A stretch of DNA of 19,616 nucleotides from CAG-170 sp022779365 (GCA_022779365.1 JALFSI010000049.1:1-19616), one strand, 5' to 3'; numbered from the stretch's first letter, positions 1 through 7,028 are shown. A program made the numbers and translations. Notes: generated by a model not told the origin, from the letters alone.

Positions 1-19
1 ATACAGGCTGCAAGTGTGG

Positions 20-46
20 AATTTGTGTGCCAACGGCACACAAATT
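20..46. repeat. Perfect 12-bp hairpin (first of four)
   Basis: Arms 20-31 and 35-46 are exact reverse complements around a 3-base loop. It is the first of four consecutive perfect inverted repeats between the window edge and the permease stop. The 11-mer cagRctgcaag lies just before this hairpin (4-14) and again just before the next one (57-67), which hints at a repeated unit. No coding function is seen. Confidence 0.7.
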
Positions 47-71
47 ATGCGCGCAGCAGACTGCAAGCCCA

Positions 72-108
72 CTCAAACGAAAACCCAGCAAAGCGGTTTT
101 CGTTTGAG
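72..108. repeat. Perfect 14-bp hairpin (second of four)
   Basis: Arms 72-85 and 95-108 are exact reverse complements around a 9-base loop. One strand of the arm is ggttttcgtttgag. It has no long T-run on either side, so it is not a typical terminator by itself. It abuts the third hairpin. Confidence 0.7.
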
Positions 109-139
109 AGCGTGTCAAAAATACTTTTTTGACACGCTC
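108..139. repeat. Perfect 14-bp hairpin (third of four)
   Basis: Arms 108-121 and 126-139 are exact reverse complements around a 4-base loop. The upper part of the stem is A/T-rich (five A facing five T) and the base is GC-rich (gagcgtgtc). It sits directly against the fourth hairpin, so a minus-strand transcript leaving the permease gene would meet the fourth, third, second and then first structure. Confidence 0.7.
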
Positions 140-174
140 AAAACGCGGGCTTCCCGGCTGGAAGCCCGCGTTTT
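140..174 (-). terminator. Probable intrinsic terminator of the Bce-like module
   Basis: Arms 140-153 and 161-174 form a perfect 14-bp stem around a 7-base loop, starting 5 bases past the permease stop on the minus strand. The GC-rich stem ends in AAAA/TTTT, so the transcript leaves it through four U residues. That is short for an intrinsic terminator, but the position is right for one. Confidence 0.65.
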
Positions 175-179
175 GGAGC

Positions 180-2216
180 TTATTCGTGCTCGGCGTTGCT
201 GACGATGGCGAAGTACGCCGACGACGTGGCGCGGTAGATGATGGCGTAGATGACGGCGAAGAATACGAACGAGAGCGCCGTGACGCTTGCAAACAGGGTG
301 ACATTTTGCAGCCCGAAGAGCGTGAGCACCTTGCGCACCATCGGGAAGGCGAACACGAGGTGCACGCCCGCCAGCCCCAGCGGCAGGAAAAAGACCGTGA
401 GGAGCTGCGAATCAATGCTGCGGCGAATTTCGCGGCGCGTCATGCCGATGCTCTGCATGATGGCAAAGCGCGCCTGATCCTCGTAGCCCTCGGAGACCTG
501 CTTGTAGTAGATGATGAGCACCGCCGCGAACGTGAACACAACGCTCAAAAGCGCACCGAGGAAGAAGAGGCTGCCAAATGTGGCGAAAAAGTCGTCTTTG
601 TTCGACGCGCGGCTCTGCACATCGTAGCCGTAGGCTTTGCCGTCGTTTGAGTTTTCAAAAAGCGTGTCGCGCAGCCCGCCGTCACGATCCAGCAGCGCGA
701 TCTGACCGTCCTCGGAAAGCCCGGTGTCAAACTGGTAGACCCAGCGCGTGGACAGAAGTGGCTTGCCGCTGTCGTCCTGCAAGGCGTAGAGCGGTGCGAG
801 CGCCGCCTGCGGATCGTCTACGACCAGCATCAGCGTGGGCACGCTCTCCATGCTCGACGGGCTGAAGGGAAAGTCCGCCGGGGCGATGTGCTCGGCAATG
901 CGGAAGGTGCAGACGGTCTCAAAGCGGATCGTATCGCTGCGGTAAGTCGTATGGTGTGCGCAGAGCAGCACCTCACCGTTCCCCAGCACTCGGTTTTCGC
1001 CGGTGGCGGCGTTGTAGTCAGACAGCGGGATCAATTCAAAGCCGCACAGCGAACCGCTCGTGACATAGCCCGCGACGAGCTGTGCGTCCTCGCCGCGAAG
1101 ATTGCCATATACGCGCGCGCAGCGGTAGTCGAGCGCGTCCTGCGGTGTGACGCCGTTTTCCTGCAGCATCTCATCCAGCGCCTTGCGCACCTGGGGGACG
1201 CTGTCGTCCGTGAGCTGCCGCGGCTCGCGCAGCCAGAGCGTGATGTCCTCCTCGCGCGGGTAGCGGGTCTTGAGGGCGTCGTCCGCACCGAAATACAGGC
1301 TCGCCGTGGAGCTGAGCATGACGAGCACCATCGTCGCCAGAATGCAGATCGAGGCAAGCCCCGCGCCGTTGCGCTTCATGCGGTAGGTCATGGACGAGAC
1401 GGAGACGAAATGGTCCGCGCGGTAATAATACCGCCGATTTTTTTGCAGCGCGCGGCACAGTACGACCGAGCCGCTGATGAGCAGCAGGAACGTTGCGAAA
1501 ATGACCAGCAGCACCGCGATGAAGAACCAGAACAGCGCGCTCACGGGATCGGCGACTGTGACGGCAACGTAATACGCCGCACCCAGCAGCAGAACGCCGA
1601 GCACGCCCAGAAGCCAGTTTGCCTTGGGCGGCTTTTCGCCCGCGCTCTCGCTGCGCAGCAGCGCGATCGCCGAGGAAAAGCGTACCTGCCGCAGCGCGTT
1701 CAGAAACAGCAGCACGAAAATGACGGCAAACACGACCGCCGTGCGCGCGAGCGCCGGGACGCTGACGGAGAACGCGAACGTTACGCCGCTTTGCAGGAGC
1801 TTCAGCAGCGCCAGCTCCACGAGCTTGGAAAGCAGCACGCCCAGCGCCAGCCCCGCCGCCAGCGCGATGAGGGCGGTGATGAGCGTCTCCCAGAACAAAA
1901 TTACGCCGATGTGGCGCTTTTCCATGCCGAGAATATTATAAAGCCCAAATTCCTTTTTGCGCCGCCGGATGAGAAACGCGTTGGTGTAAAACAGGAAAAT
2001 GCAGGAGAACACCGCAATGACCCAGCTGCCGAACTCCATCGCCATGCACGCCGTGTAGCCGCCGCGCGCGGAATAGACGAGCGGGCTTTGCGAGAGGAAC
2101 GTGATGATGTAGAGCATGGCGACCATACCGATGCAGGCGAGGATGTAGGGCGTGTAGAGACGCTTATTTTTGCGGATGCCGTCCATCGCCAGCTTTGGGA
2201 AAAATTCCAGCTTCAT
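180..2216 (-). CDS. BceB-type ABC transporter permease (FtsX-like)
   Basis: This is a 678-residue membrane protein, the permease of a Bce-type peptide-responsive ABC transporter. Hydrophobic segments near residues 22-42, 62-82, 104-128, 156-176, 200-220, 227-250 and 285-305 are followed by a soluble extracytoplasmic block of about 235 residues (308-545). Three more segments follow near 547-570, 604-625 and 640-662. Ten helices with one large outer domain between helices 7 and 8 is the BceB layout, and the length is in the family range. The start ATG overlaps the ATPase stop as ATGA, so translation is probably coupled. In known Bce systems the permease acts on cell-wall-active peptides such as bacitracin or lantibiotics at the membrane and signals to the kinase. 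The peptide recognised here cannot be read from sequence. Confidence 0.92.
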   Translation of the reverse strand: MKLEFFPKLAMDGIRKNKRLYTPYILACIGMVAMLYIITFLSQSPLVYSARGGYTACMAMEFGSWVIAVFSCIFLFYTNAFLIRRRKKEFGLYNILGMEKRHIGVILFWETLITALIALAAGLALGVLLSKLVELALLKLLQSGVTFAFSVSVPALARTAVVFAVIFVLLFLNALRQVRFSSAIALLRSESAGEKPPKANWLLGVLGVLLLGAAYYVAVTVADPVSALFWFFIAVLLVIFATFLLLISGSVVLCRALQKNRRYYYRADHFVSVSSMTYRMKRNGAGLASICILATMVLVMLSSTASLYFGADDALKTRYPREEDITLWLREPRQLTDDSVPQVRKALDEMLQENGVTPQDALDYRCARVYGNLRGEDAQLVAGYVTSGSLCGFELIPLSDYNAATGENRVLGNGEVLLCAHHTTYRSDTIRFETVCTFRIAEHIAPADFPFSPSSMESVPTLMLVVDDPQAALAPLYALQDDSGKPLLSTRWVYQFDTGLSEDGQIALLDRDGGLRDTLFENSNDGKAYGYDVQSRASNKDDFFATFGSLFFLGALLSVVFTFAAVLIIYYKQVSEGYEDQARFAIMQSIGMTRREIRRSIDSQLLTVFFLPLGLAGVHLVFAFPMVRKVLTLFGLQNVTLFASVTALSFVFFAVIYAIIYRATSSAYFAIVSNAEHE

Positions 2217-2974
2217 GCCCGTTCACCGCCTGTTGTCAGCATAGTCAGCGTTTCGGCGATCTTCTGGTAGAACTGCTCGTTCGTCGCCTCGCCGCGGTAG
2301 AGCTGGTGGAACACCTCGCCGTCTTTGATGAACAGCACGCGCCCGGCGGTGCTCGCCGCCTTCACAGAATGCGTCACCATGAGGATGGTCTGCCCCTGCG
2401 CGTTCAGCTCGCCGAAAAGACGCAGCAGCTCGTCCGTCGCGTGCGAGTCGAGCGCGCCCGTCGGCTCGTCCGCCAGCAGGAGCTTCGGCTGCGTGATGAT
2501 CGCCCGGGCGACCGCTGCGCGCTGCTTCTGCCCGCCGGAGACCTCGTAGGGGTACTTTTTGAGCAGGTCCGCAATGCCGAGCTGCCCGGCGATGGTGCGC
2601 AGGCGCTGGTTCATCTCCAGATACGGCATCCCCGCCAGCACGAGCGGCAGGTAGATGTTGTCCTCCAGCGTGAAAGTGTCAAGCAAATTGAACTCCTGAA
2701 ATACGAACCCCAGATGCTCGCGCCGGAACGCGCTGGCGGCGGCGTCGCCGACCGCGGCGAGGTCCTGCCCGTCCAGCACGACGCTGCCTGCCGTGGGGCG
2801 GTCGAGCGCGGCGAGGATGTTCAGGAGCGTCGTCTTGCCTGAGCCGGATTCGCCCATAATGGCGACGTATTCGCCCGGTTCGACCGCAAAATTCACATTT
2901 TTGAGCGCTTCGACCTTGCTGCTGCCGAGGCGGCTGGAATAGACCTTTTTGAGTCCTTTGACTTCCAAAATCAC
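2213..2974 (-). CDS. BceA-type ABC transporter ATP-binding protein
   Basis: This 253-residue ATPase carries all nucleotide-binding motifs: Walker A GESGSGKT (41-48), Q-loop Gln93, signature VSGGQ (145-149), Walker B LLLAD followed by Glu170, and H-loop His202. The family is the MacB/LolD/BceA type that energises FtsX-like permeases. A strong AAGGAGG site (+ strand 2982-2988) precedes the ATG. It overlaps the permease by 4 bases, so the two almost certainly form one transporter. It is separated from the kinase gene upstream by 124 bases that hold a promoter and repeats. An intact, ordinary member of its family. Confidence 0.95.
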   Translation of the reverse strand: MILEVKGLKKVYSSRLGSSKVEALKNVNFAVEPGEYVAIMGESGSGKTTLLNILAALDRPTAGSVVLDGQDLAAVGDAAASAFRREHLGFVFQEFNLLDTFTLEDNIYLPLVLAGMPYLEMNQRLRTIAGQLGIADLLKKYPYEVSGGQKQRAAVARAIITQPKLLLADEPTGALDSHATDELLRLFGELNAQGQTILMVTHSVKAASTAGRVLFIKDGEVFHQLYRGEATNEQFYQKIAETLTMLTTGGERA

Positions 2975-3027
2975 GATAATAGCCTCCTTTGCCCAGGAGT
3001 TTGAGCCCGGGCGCTTTGTACGGCAAT

Positions 3028-3056
3028 ATTATACCGGGGGCGGAGACTGCGCGCCA
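3028..3056 (-). promoter_or_regulatory. Internal promoter of the ABC transporter genes
   Basis: On the minus strand, a perfect -10 box TATAAT occupies 3033-3028, about 55 bases before the ATPase ATG. The hexamer 17 bases upstream of it (TGGCGC, 3056-3051) is a poor -35. A good -10 with a poor -35 is typical of promoters that need an activator, and two direct repeats lie just upstream. One arm of a 10-bp inverted repeat (3033-3042 with 3077-3086) overlaps the first base of the -10. Confidence 0.6.
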
Positions 3057-3065
3057 TGCGATCGG

Positions 3066-3097
3066 CTTACAGTTTTCGCCCCCGGTCTTACAATTTT
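3066..3097 (-). promoter_or_regulatory. Candidate response-regulator binding sites (two direct repeats)
   Basis: On the minus strand AAAATTGTAAG (3097-3087) and AAAACTGTAAG (3076-3066) match at 10 of 11 positions and start exactly 21 bp apart, two helical turns. The second ends about 9 bp upstream of the weak -35. OmpR-family regulators usually bind direct repeats on one helix face. The regulator encoded at 4098-4769 is the obvious candidate, since Bce-type regulators activate their own transporter genes. Binding is inferred. Confidence 0.55.
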
Positions 3098-3098
3098 G

Positions 3099-4088
3099 TC
3101 ACTCCGCGCGCCCCGGTGCGTCCGGCAGCGTGAGGAATACCGTTGTGCCCGCGCCGAGCGTCGATCCCGCGCGGATGGCGATGTTCAGCGCACCGCAGAT
3201 GCGGCGGCAGAGGTACAGCCCCAGTCCGCTCGCGTTTTGCTCCGCGCGCCCGGCGGCGCCGGTGAAGCCCTTTTCAAAAATGCGCGGCAGATCCTCCGGC
3301 GCGATGCCGATGCCGGTGTCGGCGATGCACAGCGTGCGCCCGTTTTGCAAGTAGATGCGGATCGACCCCGCACGGGTATATTTGAGCGCGTTGGAAAGAA
3401 GCTGCTCCAGCACGAACGTGAGCCATTTTTCATCCGTCACAACGGTGAGCTCGACCGGCTCATATTCCAGCCGCAGCTTTCGCAGGATGAACTCGCCCGA
3501 AAAGCGCCGCACCGCCTGCCGGATGATGGGGTCGAGCGGCTGCGTGCGGAAGGCGTAGTCCGTCTCGTCCGAGTCCAGCCGCAGATACGTCATTGCCATC
3601 TGCACATACTGCTCGATGCGCAGCAGCTCCGACGAGATGCTGCGCGCCAGCGGCTGATCCTCGCACTGAAGCGTCAGGCGCATGGCGGCGATGGGCGTTT
3701 TGATCTGGTGCGCCCAGACGGTGTAGTAGTCGATCATCTGGCTGTAACGCGTCTGCGCCGCCGCGCGCTCTTCGGCAAACTGCCGCCGCAGCGCCTGCAT
3801 GAGCGCCTGATAGCACGCCTCCTCCGGCGTCCCGATCGGGGGCAGGGTAGCGGGCTGCGCCGCGTCTGCGTTCTGCGGCAGCGTGAGCAGGCGGCATTTT
3901 TTGCGCACGCGCAAATAGTCCAGCACGCAGAACACCGCGCCGAGCGCCGCACACAGCGCCGCCGGATACCACACCGCCCGCAGCGGCAGCCCGAAGAGGT
4001 AGAACGACGCCGCAAAGATCAGCACGCACAGCGCGCCGCAGAGCAAAGCGCGCGAGCGCGCGCGGAGATACGCAAAAAACTCCTTCAT
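3099..4088 (-). CDS. BceS-type intramembrane-sensing histidine kinase
   Basis: This 329-residue sensor kinase has two N-terminal hydrophobic helices (about 14-33 and 38-57) joined by a loop of only a few residues, so there is no extracellular sensor domain. That is the intramembrane-sensing class, which takes its signal from the partner transporter. The catalytic core is complete: phospho-accepting His127 in WAHQIKTP, N-box Asn233 (LSNALKYT), G1 box DTGIGI (257-262), F-box region EKGFTG (272-277) and G2 box GLGLYL (288-293). It begins 9 bases after the regulator gene with a GAGGGG ribosome site overlapping that gene's stop, so the two are co-transcribed. Length matches BceS of Bacillus subtilis. 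Confidence 0.93.
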   Translation of the reverse strand: MKEFFAYLRARSRALLCGALCVLIFAASFYLFGLPLRAVWYPAALCAALGAVFCVLDYLRVRKKCRLLTLPQNADAAQPATLPPIGTPEEACYQALMQALRRQFAEERAAAQTRYSQMIDYYTVWAHQIKTPIAAMRLTLQCEDQPLARSISSELLRIEQYVQMAMTYLRLDSDETDYAFRTQPLDPIIRQAVRRFSGEFILRKLRLEYEPVELTVVTDEKWLTFVLEQLLSNALKYTRAGSIRIYLQNGRTLCIADTGIGIAPEDLPRIFEKGFTGAAGRAEQNASGLGLYLCRRICGALNIAIRAGSTLGAGTTVFLTLPDAPGRAE

Positions 4089-4097
4089 ACGCGCCCC

Positions 4098-4769
4098 TCA
4101 CCCGATGAGATAGCCCGCGCCGATGCGTGTGGTGATAAAATCGTGCAGCCCTGCCGCGTCCAGCTTTTTGCGCAGCCTGCCGATGTTGACGTTCAGCGTG
4201 TTCTCGTCCACGAACGCGTCTGTCTGCCAGAGCTGCTCCATGAGCTTTTCACGGCTGACGACCGTACCCTTGCCGCGCAGGAGGCACAGCAGGATGCGGT
4301 ATTCATTTTTTGTCAGCGGGACGGTCTTGCCGCCGTATGTGAGCGCCTGCTCGCCCGTATGCAGCAGCGCTCCGCGGTGCTCCAGCACCGGCGCGCTGGC
4401 GGCAAAATCATACGCCCGGCGCAAAAGCGCCTGCACCTTTGCCATCAAAACGTCCAGATCGAAGGGCTTGGCGATAAAATCGTCCGCGCCCATGTTCATC
4501 GCCATCACGATGTTGAGGTTATCCGCCGCCGAGGAGAGAAACAGGATCGGCACATTCGACACGCGGCGAATTTCGCTGCACCAGTGGTAGCCGTTAAAAA
4601 ACGGCAGAGAAATATCCAGCAGGACGATGTGCGGCTGCACGGCGGCGAACGACGCCATCACGTCGTGCAGATCCTCCGCCTGCGTGACCTCCAAGTCCCA
4701 CGACCCCGCCGCGCGGCGGATCGCCTCGGCAATGCCGGCGTCGTCCTCAACGATGAGTGCACGGTACAT
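4098..4769 (-). CDS. OmpR-family response regulator (BceR-like)
   Basis: This 223-residue two-domain regulator has a receiver domain (1-115) with acidic pocket Asp9/Asp10, phospho-accepting Asp52 (LLDISLP) and conserved Lys101 (KPF). A winged-helix DNA-binding domain (about 125-222) follows and ends in the usual TRIGAGYLIG-like motif. It is first in its operon, has a GGGAGGG ribosome site and a consensus sigma-A promoter, and is followed at once by the kinase. Family knowledge says Bce-type regulators switch on the linked transporter when kinase and transporter detect a peptide antibiotic. The direct repeats at 3066-3097 are its likely target. Confidence 0.93.
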   Translation of the reverse strand: MYRALIVEDDAGIAEAIRRAAGSWDLEVTQAEDLHDVMASFAAVQPHIVLLDISLPFFNGYHWCSEIRRVSNVPILFLSSAADNLNIVMAMNMGADDFIAKPFDLDVLMAKVQALLRRAYDFAASAPVLEHRGALLHTGEQALTYGGKTVPLTKNEYRILLCLLRGKGTVVSREKLMEQLWQTDAFVDENTLNVNIGRLRKKLDAAGLHDFITTRIGAGYLIG

Positions 4770-4793
4770 AAAATCCCTCCCTTGCTGACCCCT

Positions 4794-4822
4794 ATTCTAT
4801 AAAACCGCGCGCCTACTGTCAA
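4794..4822 (-). promoter_or_regulatory. Sigma-A promoter of the two-component genes
   Basis: On the minus strand a perfect -35 TTGACA (4822-4817) is separated by 17 bp from the -10 TAGAAT (4799-4794). Transcription would start near 4787, giving a leader of about 18 bases with a GGGAGGG ribosome site. It is much closer to consensus than the promoter before the ATPase, suggesting steady production of the sensing genes and inducible production of the pump. Confidence 0.8.
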
Positions 4823-4830
4823 TGCAGCGG

Positions 4831-4850
4831 GACAAATCGGCAAATTTGTC
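4831..4850. promoter_or_regulatory. Inverted repeat between divergent promoters
   Basis: The perfect 7-bp arms gacaaat (4831-4837) and atttgtc (4844-4850) flank a 6-base spacer. The site lies 8 bp upstream of the -35 of the regulator promoter and 2 bp upstream of the weak -35 of the degV promoter, so a dimeric regulator bound here could touch both. No binder can be named. Confidence 0.4.
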
Positions 4851-4852
4851 CA

Positions 4853-4881
4853 TGTACATTCCCGGAATATTCTGCTATACT
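4853..4881 (+). promoter_or_regulatory. Promoter of the degV-family gene
   Basis: An extended -10 TGCTATACT (TATACT at 4876-4881) lies 17 bp after a weak -35 TGTACA (4853-4858). The extended TGn motif compensates for the poor -35. A GGAGGGG ribosome site at 4900-4906 serves the ATG at 4911. Confidence 0.6.
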
Positions 4882-4910
4882 GGTTCTACATATAATGAAG
4901 GAGGGGAATT

Positions 4911-5807
4911 ATGCAGCATCCGTTCATTCTTTCGTGCGGCTCGACCATTGACGTGCCGTATTCCTACGCGCAGGAGCGCGATCTGTCTGTGATCTTCTAT
5001 ACCTACCGCATCGGCGAGCAGGAGTATGTGGATGATATGGGGCGCGACCCCGAGGCGCTGCCGCGGTTCTATGAGCTTATCAAGGAACAAATGCCGCAGA
5101 CCTCGCAGATAAATGTCTATGCCTACACCGAGTATTTTGATAAGCTCCTGCAAAAGGGCGACGTGCTGCATATCGCGTTCGGCTCGGGGATGTCCAGCTC
5201 CGTGCAGAATGCCATGATCGCCGCCGACAGCCTGCGCGAAAAGCATCCCGACCGCAAGCTCGTGGTGGTCGACTCGCTGTGCAGCTCGTCCGGCTACGGT
5301 CTGCTGGTGGACGGCGCCGCCGACCTGCGCGACGCGGGGAAGTCTTTGGATGAGGTCGCGCAGTGGGTGCTGGAAAACCGCAACAGAGTGCACCACCAGT
5401 TCTATTCTACTGATCTTAAATATTTCCGCCGCGGCGGGCGCGTGTCTGGTCCGGCGGCGACTATCGGCGCGATCCTCAACATCTGCCCGATCATGCGCCT
5501 CAACAACGAGGGCAGGATCATCGCGTATGACAAGGTGCGCGGACGCCAGAACGCCATCCGCCGCACGCTCGACACCATGGAACAGCACGCGCAGGGCGGA
5601 AGGGACTACGACCAGAAGTGCTGGATCTGCCACTCCAACAGCCTTGCCGACGCTGCGGCAACGCAGGCTGCCATCCGCGAGCGCTTTCCGAGGGTGAAGG
5701 AGCTGCGTATCTGCGACATCGGCACGATCATCGGCTCGCACACAGGTCCGGGCACGGTGGCGGTGTTCTTCTTCGGCGACGAACGCACGGCGGAGAACCC
5801 GAAATAA
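4911..5807 (+). CDS. DegV family fatty-acid-binding protein (FakB-like)
   Basis: This 298-residue protein of the DegV family carries lipid-binding hallmarks: TSQ (64-66), GSGMSSS (91-97), the YFRRGGRVSG motif (171-180) and the C-terminal SHTGPGTVAVFF segment. Characterised members (FakB) bind one fatty acid and present it to the kinase FakA, giving acyl phosphate for phospholipid synthesis. No fakA gene is in this window. There is no signal peptide or membrane helix, so it is cytosolic. Length is near the usual 280-290. It stands alone, divergent from the two-component genes and ending at a bidirectional terminator. The lipid specificity is not readable. Confidence 0.93.
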   Translation: MQHPFILSCGSTIDVPYSYAQERDLSVIFYTYRIGEQEYVDDMGRDPEALPRFYELIKEQMPQTSQINVYAYTEYFDKLLQKGDVLHIAFGSGMSSSVQNAMIAADSLREKHPDRKLVVVDSLCSSSGYGLLVDGAADLRDAGKSLDEVAQWVLENRNRVHHQFYSTDLKYFRRGGRVSGPAATIGAILNICPIMRLNNEGRIIAYDKVRGRQNAIRRTLDTMEQHAQGGRDYDQKCWICHSNSLADAAATQAAIRERFPRVKELRICDIGTIIGSHTGPGTVAVFFFGDERTAENPK

Positions 5808-5822
5808 CCTAAAAGCAACAAA

Positions 5823-5850
5823 CCCGGCGGCGCTGAACAGCGCCGCCGGG
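5823..5850. terminator. Bidirectional intrinsic terminator
   Basis: A perfect 12-bp GC-rich stem (5823-5834 with 5839-5850) has a GAAC loop. On the plus strand it is followed by ctttagctttatt. On the minus strand it is followed by TTTGTTGCTTTT. It lies between two convergent genes and can end both transcripts. Confidence 0.85.
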
Positions 5851-5858
5851 CTTTAGCT

Positions 5859-6728
5859 TTATTGGATGTGAACGTGATTATTGATGTGGTCGATGCAGTA
5901 GCAGTAGTAGCCATTGCACTTGGAGCAGTAGCGGAACTCCAGATTCGGGTATTCGGTGTCCGTCCTGCCGCAGACGGTGCATTTGTGACGGTACGGGCGC
6001 TCGCCGGTGCGGCTCTGATAGCCGCTTGCCCAGCCTGCCGTGGGCTTGGGGCGCGGCTTGTGCGGGGCGTGCGTGCGCCACGACGGGGGGAAGAGCACCG
6101 AGATGCCGCTGCCGAAAAACAGGAAGTAGTTTGCCAGCGGTACGAGCGGCATGAGCCACGCGAAGGACAAAAAGCCGAAGGAGAGCAGATAGCGCACCAC
6201 GTTCAGCGCCGTCAGCGCGAGATACACAAGCGCCATGTACTTGAACTTGATGGGGATGAAGAACATCAGCAGTACCCGCGCCTCCGGCGCAATGGTCGCC
6301 ACGGCGAGGAACAGACTGAGGTTCAGCGCCCCGGCGCTTGCGCCGTAGCCGAATACGAGCGCCGCGAGGTCGGTCATCAGCACGCCCGTGAGATAGTAGA
6401 GGTTAAAGCGCAGCGTGCCCCAGGTGTCCTCCAGCATCCTGCCGAACTGCGCGTAGCAGAGCATCGCCACGAGCGCGAGGAACATAAAATAGCCCGACCC
6501 GCTCTCCGCCAGATCTGTGAGCACATAAGTAAACAGCCGCCAGACCTGCCCGTGCAAGATCGCGCTGCGGGAGAAGCACAGGTAGGAATAGACCACATGA
6601 CTGGGGTCGATCCGGGTGAGCACATACACGGCAAGGTTGCCGATGGCGAGCACCAGCATGAGGTTGCGGATGCCGCTCGTGCGGTGCGTGAGGCAAAAGC
6701 GGTCAAAACGCCGCCTGAGATCTTTCAT
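5859..6728 (-). CDS. Rhomboid-like membrane protein with C-terminal Cys/His cluster, probably inactive
   Basis: This 289-residue protein has a rhomboid-like membrane part (about 20-212). It shows HGQVWRLFTYVLTD (60-72), the usual entry to rhomboid loop 1, and EDTWGTLRFNLYYL (100-113). Where active rhomboids have GxSG it reads GASAG (129-133), and where they have the catalytic His in helix 6 it reads PLVPLANY (194-201) with no His. Proteolysis is therefore unlikely. A basic, proline-rich linker (215-245) leads to a tail with Cys250, Cys253, Cys268, Cys271, Cys276, Cys278, His281, His285 and His287, which looks like one or two zinc sites. The start has an AAGGAG site about 13 bases upstream. 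Function unknown; membrane-protein binding or quality control is only a guess from the fold. Confidence 0.75.
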   Translation of the reverse strand: MKDLRRRFDRFCLTHRTSGIRNLMLVLAIGNLAVYVLTRIDPSHVVYSYLCFSRSAILHGQVWRLFTYVLTDLAESGSGYFMFLALVAMLCYAQFGRMLEDTWGTLRFNLYYLTGVLMTDLAALVFGYGASAGALNLSLFLAVATIAPEARVLLMFFIPIKFKYMALVYLALTALNVVRYLLSFGFLSFAWLMPLVPLANYFLFFGSGISVLFPPSWRTHAPHKPRPKPTAGWASGYQSRTGERPYRHKCTVCGRTDTEYPNLEFRYCSKCNGYYCYCIDHINNHVHIQ

Positions 6729-6822
6729 AGCTTTATCTCATCTCCTTATTGTGTGTTATTCTACAGACCCGGAGCGGGAAAATCTTCAATAAACTATGAA
6801 CACTTTCAGTATAGCCAAAAAG

Positions 6823-6834
6823 TTTGCGCGCAAA
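6823..6834. promoter_or_regulatory. 12-bp perfect palindrome in divergent intergenic region
   Basis: TTTGCGCGCAAA at 6823-6834 is a perfect palindrome 13 bp upstream of the metK -35 and just upstream of a candidate minus-strand -10 TATACT (6813-6808) for the rhomboid-like gene. It could be an operator, but a single palindrome of this length is weak evidence. Confidence 0.3.
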
Positions 6835-6847
6835 TCGGCGAACGGTG

Positions 6848-6875
6848 TTGACAAACGCGAAAAATTGCATATAAT
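6848..6875 (+). promoter_or_regulatory. Sigma-A promoter of metK
   Basis: A perfect -35 TTGACA (6848-6853) and a perfect -10 TATAAT (6870-6875) are separated by 16 bp. The transcript would start near 6882, about 14 bases before the SAM riboswitch. Confidence 0.85.
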
Positions 6876-6895
6876 AATTCATGCTAACTGAATAG

Positions 6896-6987
6896 CCTTA
6901 TCAAGAGTGGTGGAGGGAACGGCCCGATGAAGCCCGGCAACCTGCAATGCAAGGTGCCAAATCCGGCGAAGTGATCGAAAGATGAGG
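6896..6987 (+). ncRNA. SAM-I (S-box) riboswitch
   Basis: The sequence matches the SAM-I aptamer in order. P1 pairs 6896-6902 with 6981-6987 and includes one G-U pair. The conserved cores are CAAGAGTGG, GGAGGGA, GGCCCGATGAAGCCCGGCAA, GGTGCCAA and GAAAGATGAGG. An intrinsic terminator follows, then metK. SAM-I riboswitches bind S-adenosylmethionine and then allow the terminator to form, so the synthase is repressed by its own product. The exact antiterminator pairing is not resolved; a short AAGAT/ATCTT match between the 3' side of P1 and the bases before the terminator may contribute. Confidence 0.96.
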
Positions 6988-6999
6988 GAATGGATCTTG

Positions 7000-7028
7000 A
7001 ACGCTTTGCCGCCGGCAAAGCGTTTTTT
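7000..7028 (+). terminator. Riboswitch-controlled intrinsic terminator
   Basis: A perfect 11-bp stem (7000-7010 with 7014-7024) with a GCC loop runs into six T residues (7023-7028). It begins 13 bases after the aptamer P1 and lies before the metK ribosome site, as expected for the expression platform of a transcriptional SAM-I switch. Confidence 0.92.

Noticed and set aside
20..139. CRISPR array
   Set aside because: The inverted repeats differ in sequence and there are no identical direct repeats with regular spacers.
888..2270. Long open frame on the plus strand opposite the permease (460 codons)
   Set aside because: It mirrors the GC-rich permease gene, has no ribosome site and a low-complexity Arg/Gln/Glu/His-rich product; the opposite strand encodes a recognisable full-length protein.
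2949..4802. Very long plus-strand open frame opposite the kinase and regulator (617 codons)
   Set aside because: Product is Arg/Gln/His-rich without any recognisable domain, and it spans two genuine genes and their junction. High GC removes stop codons on the complement.
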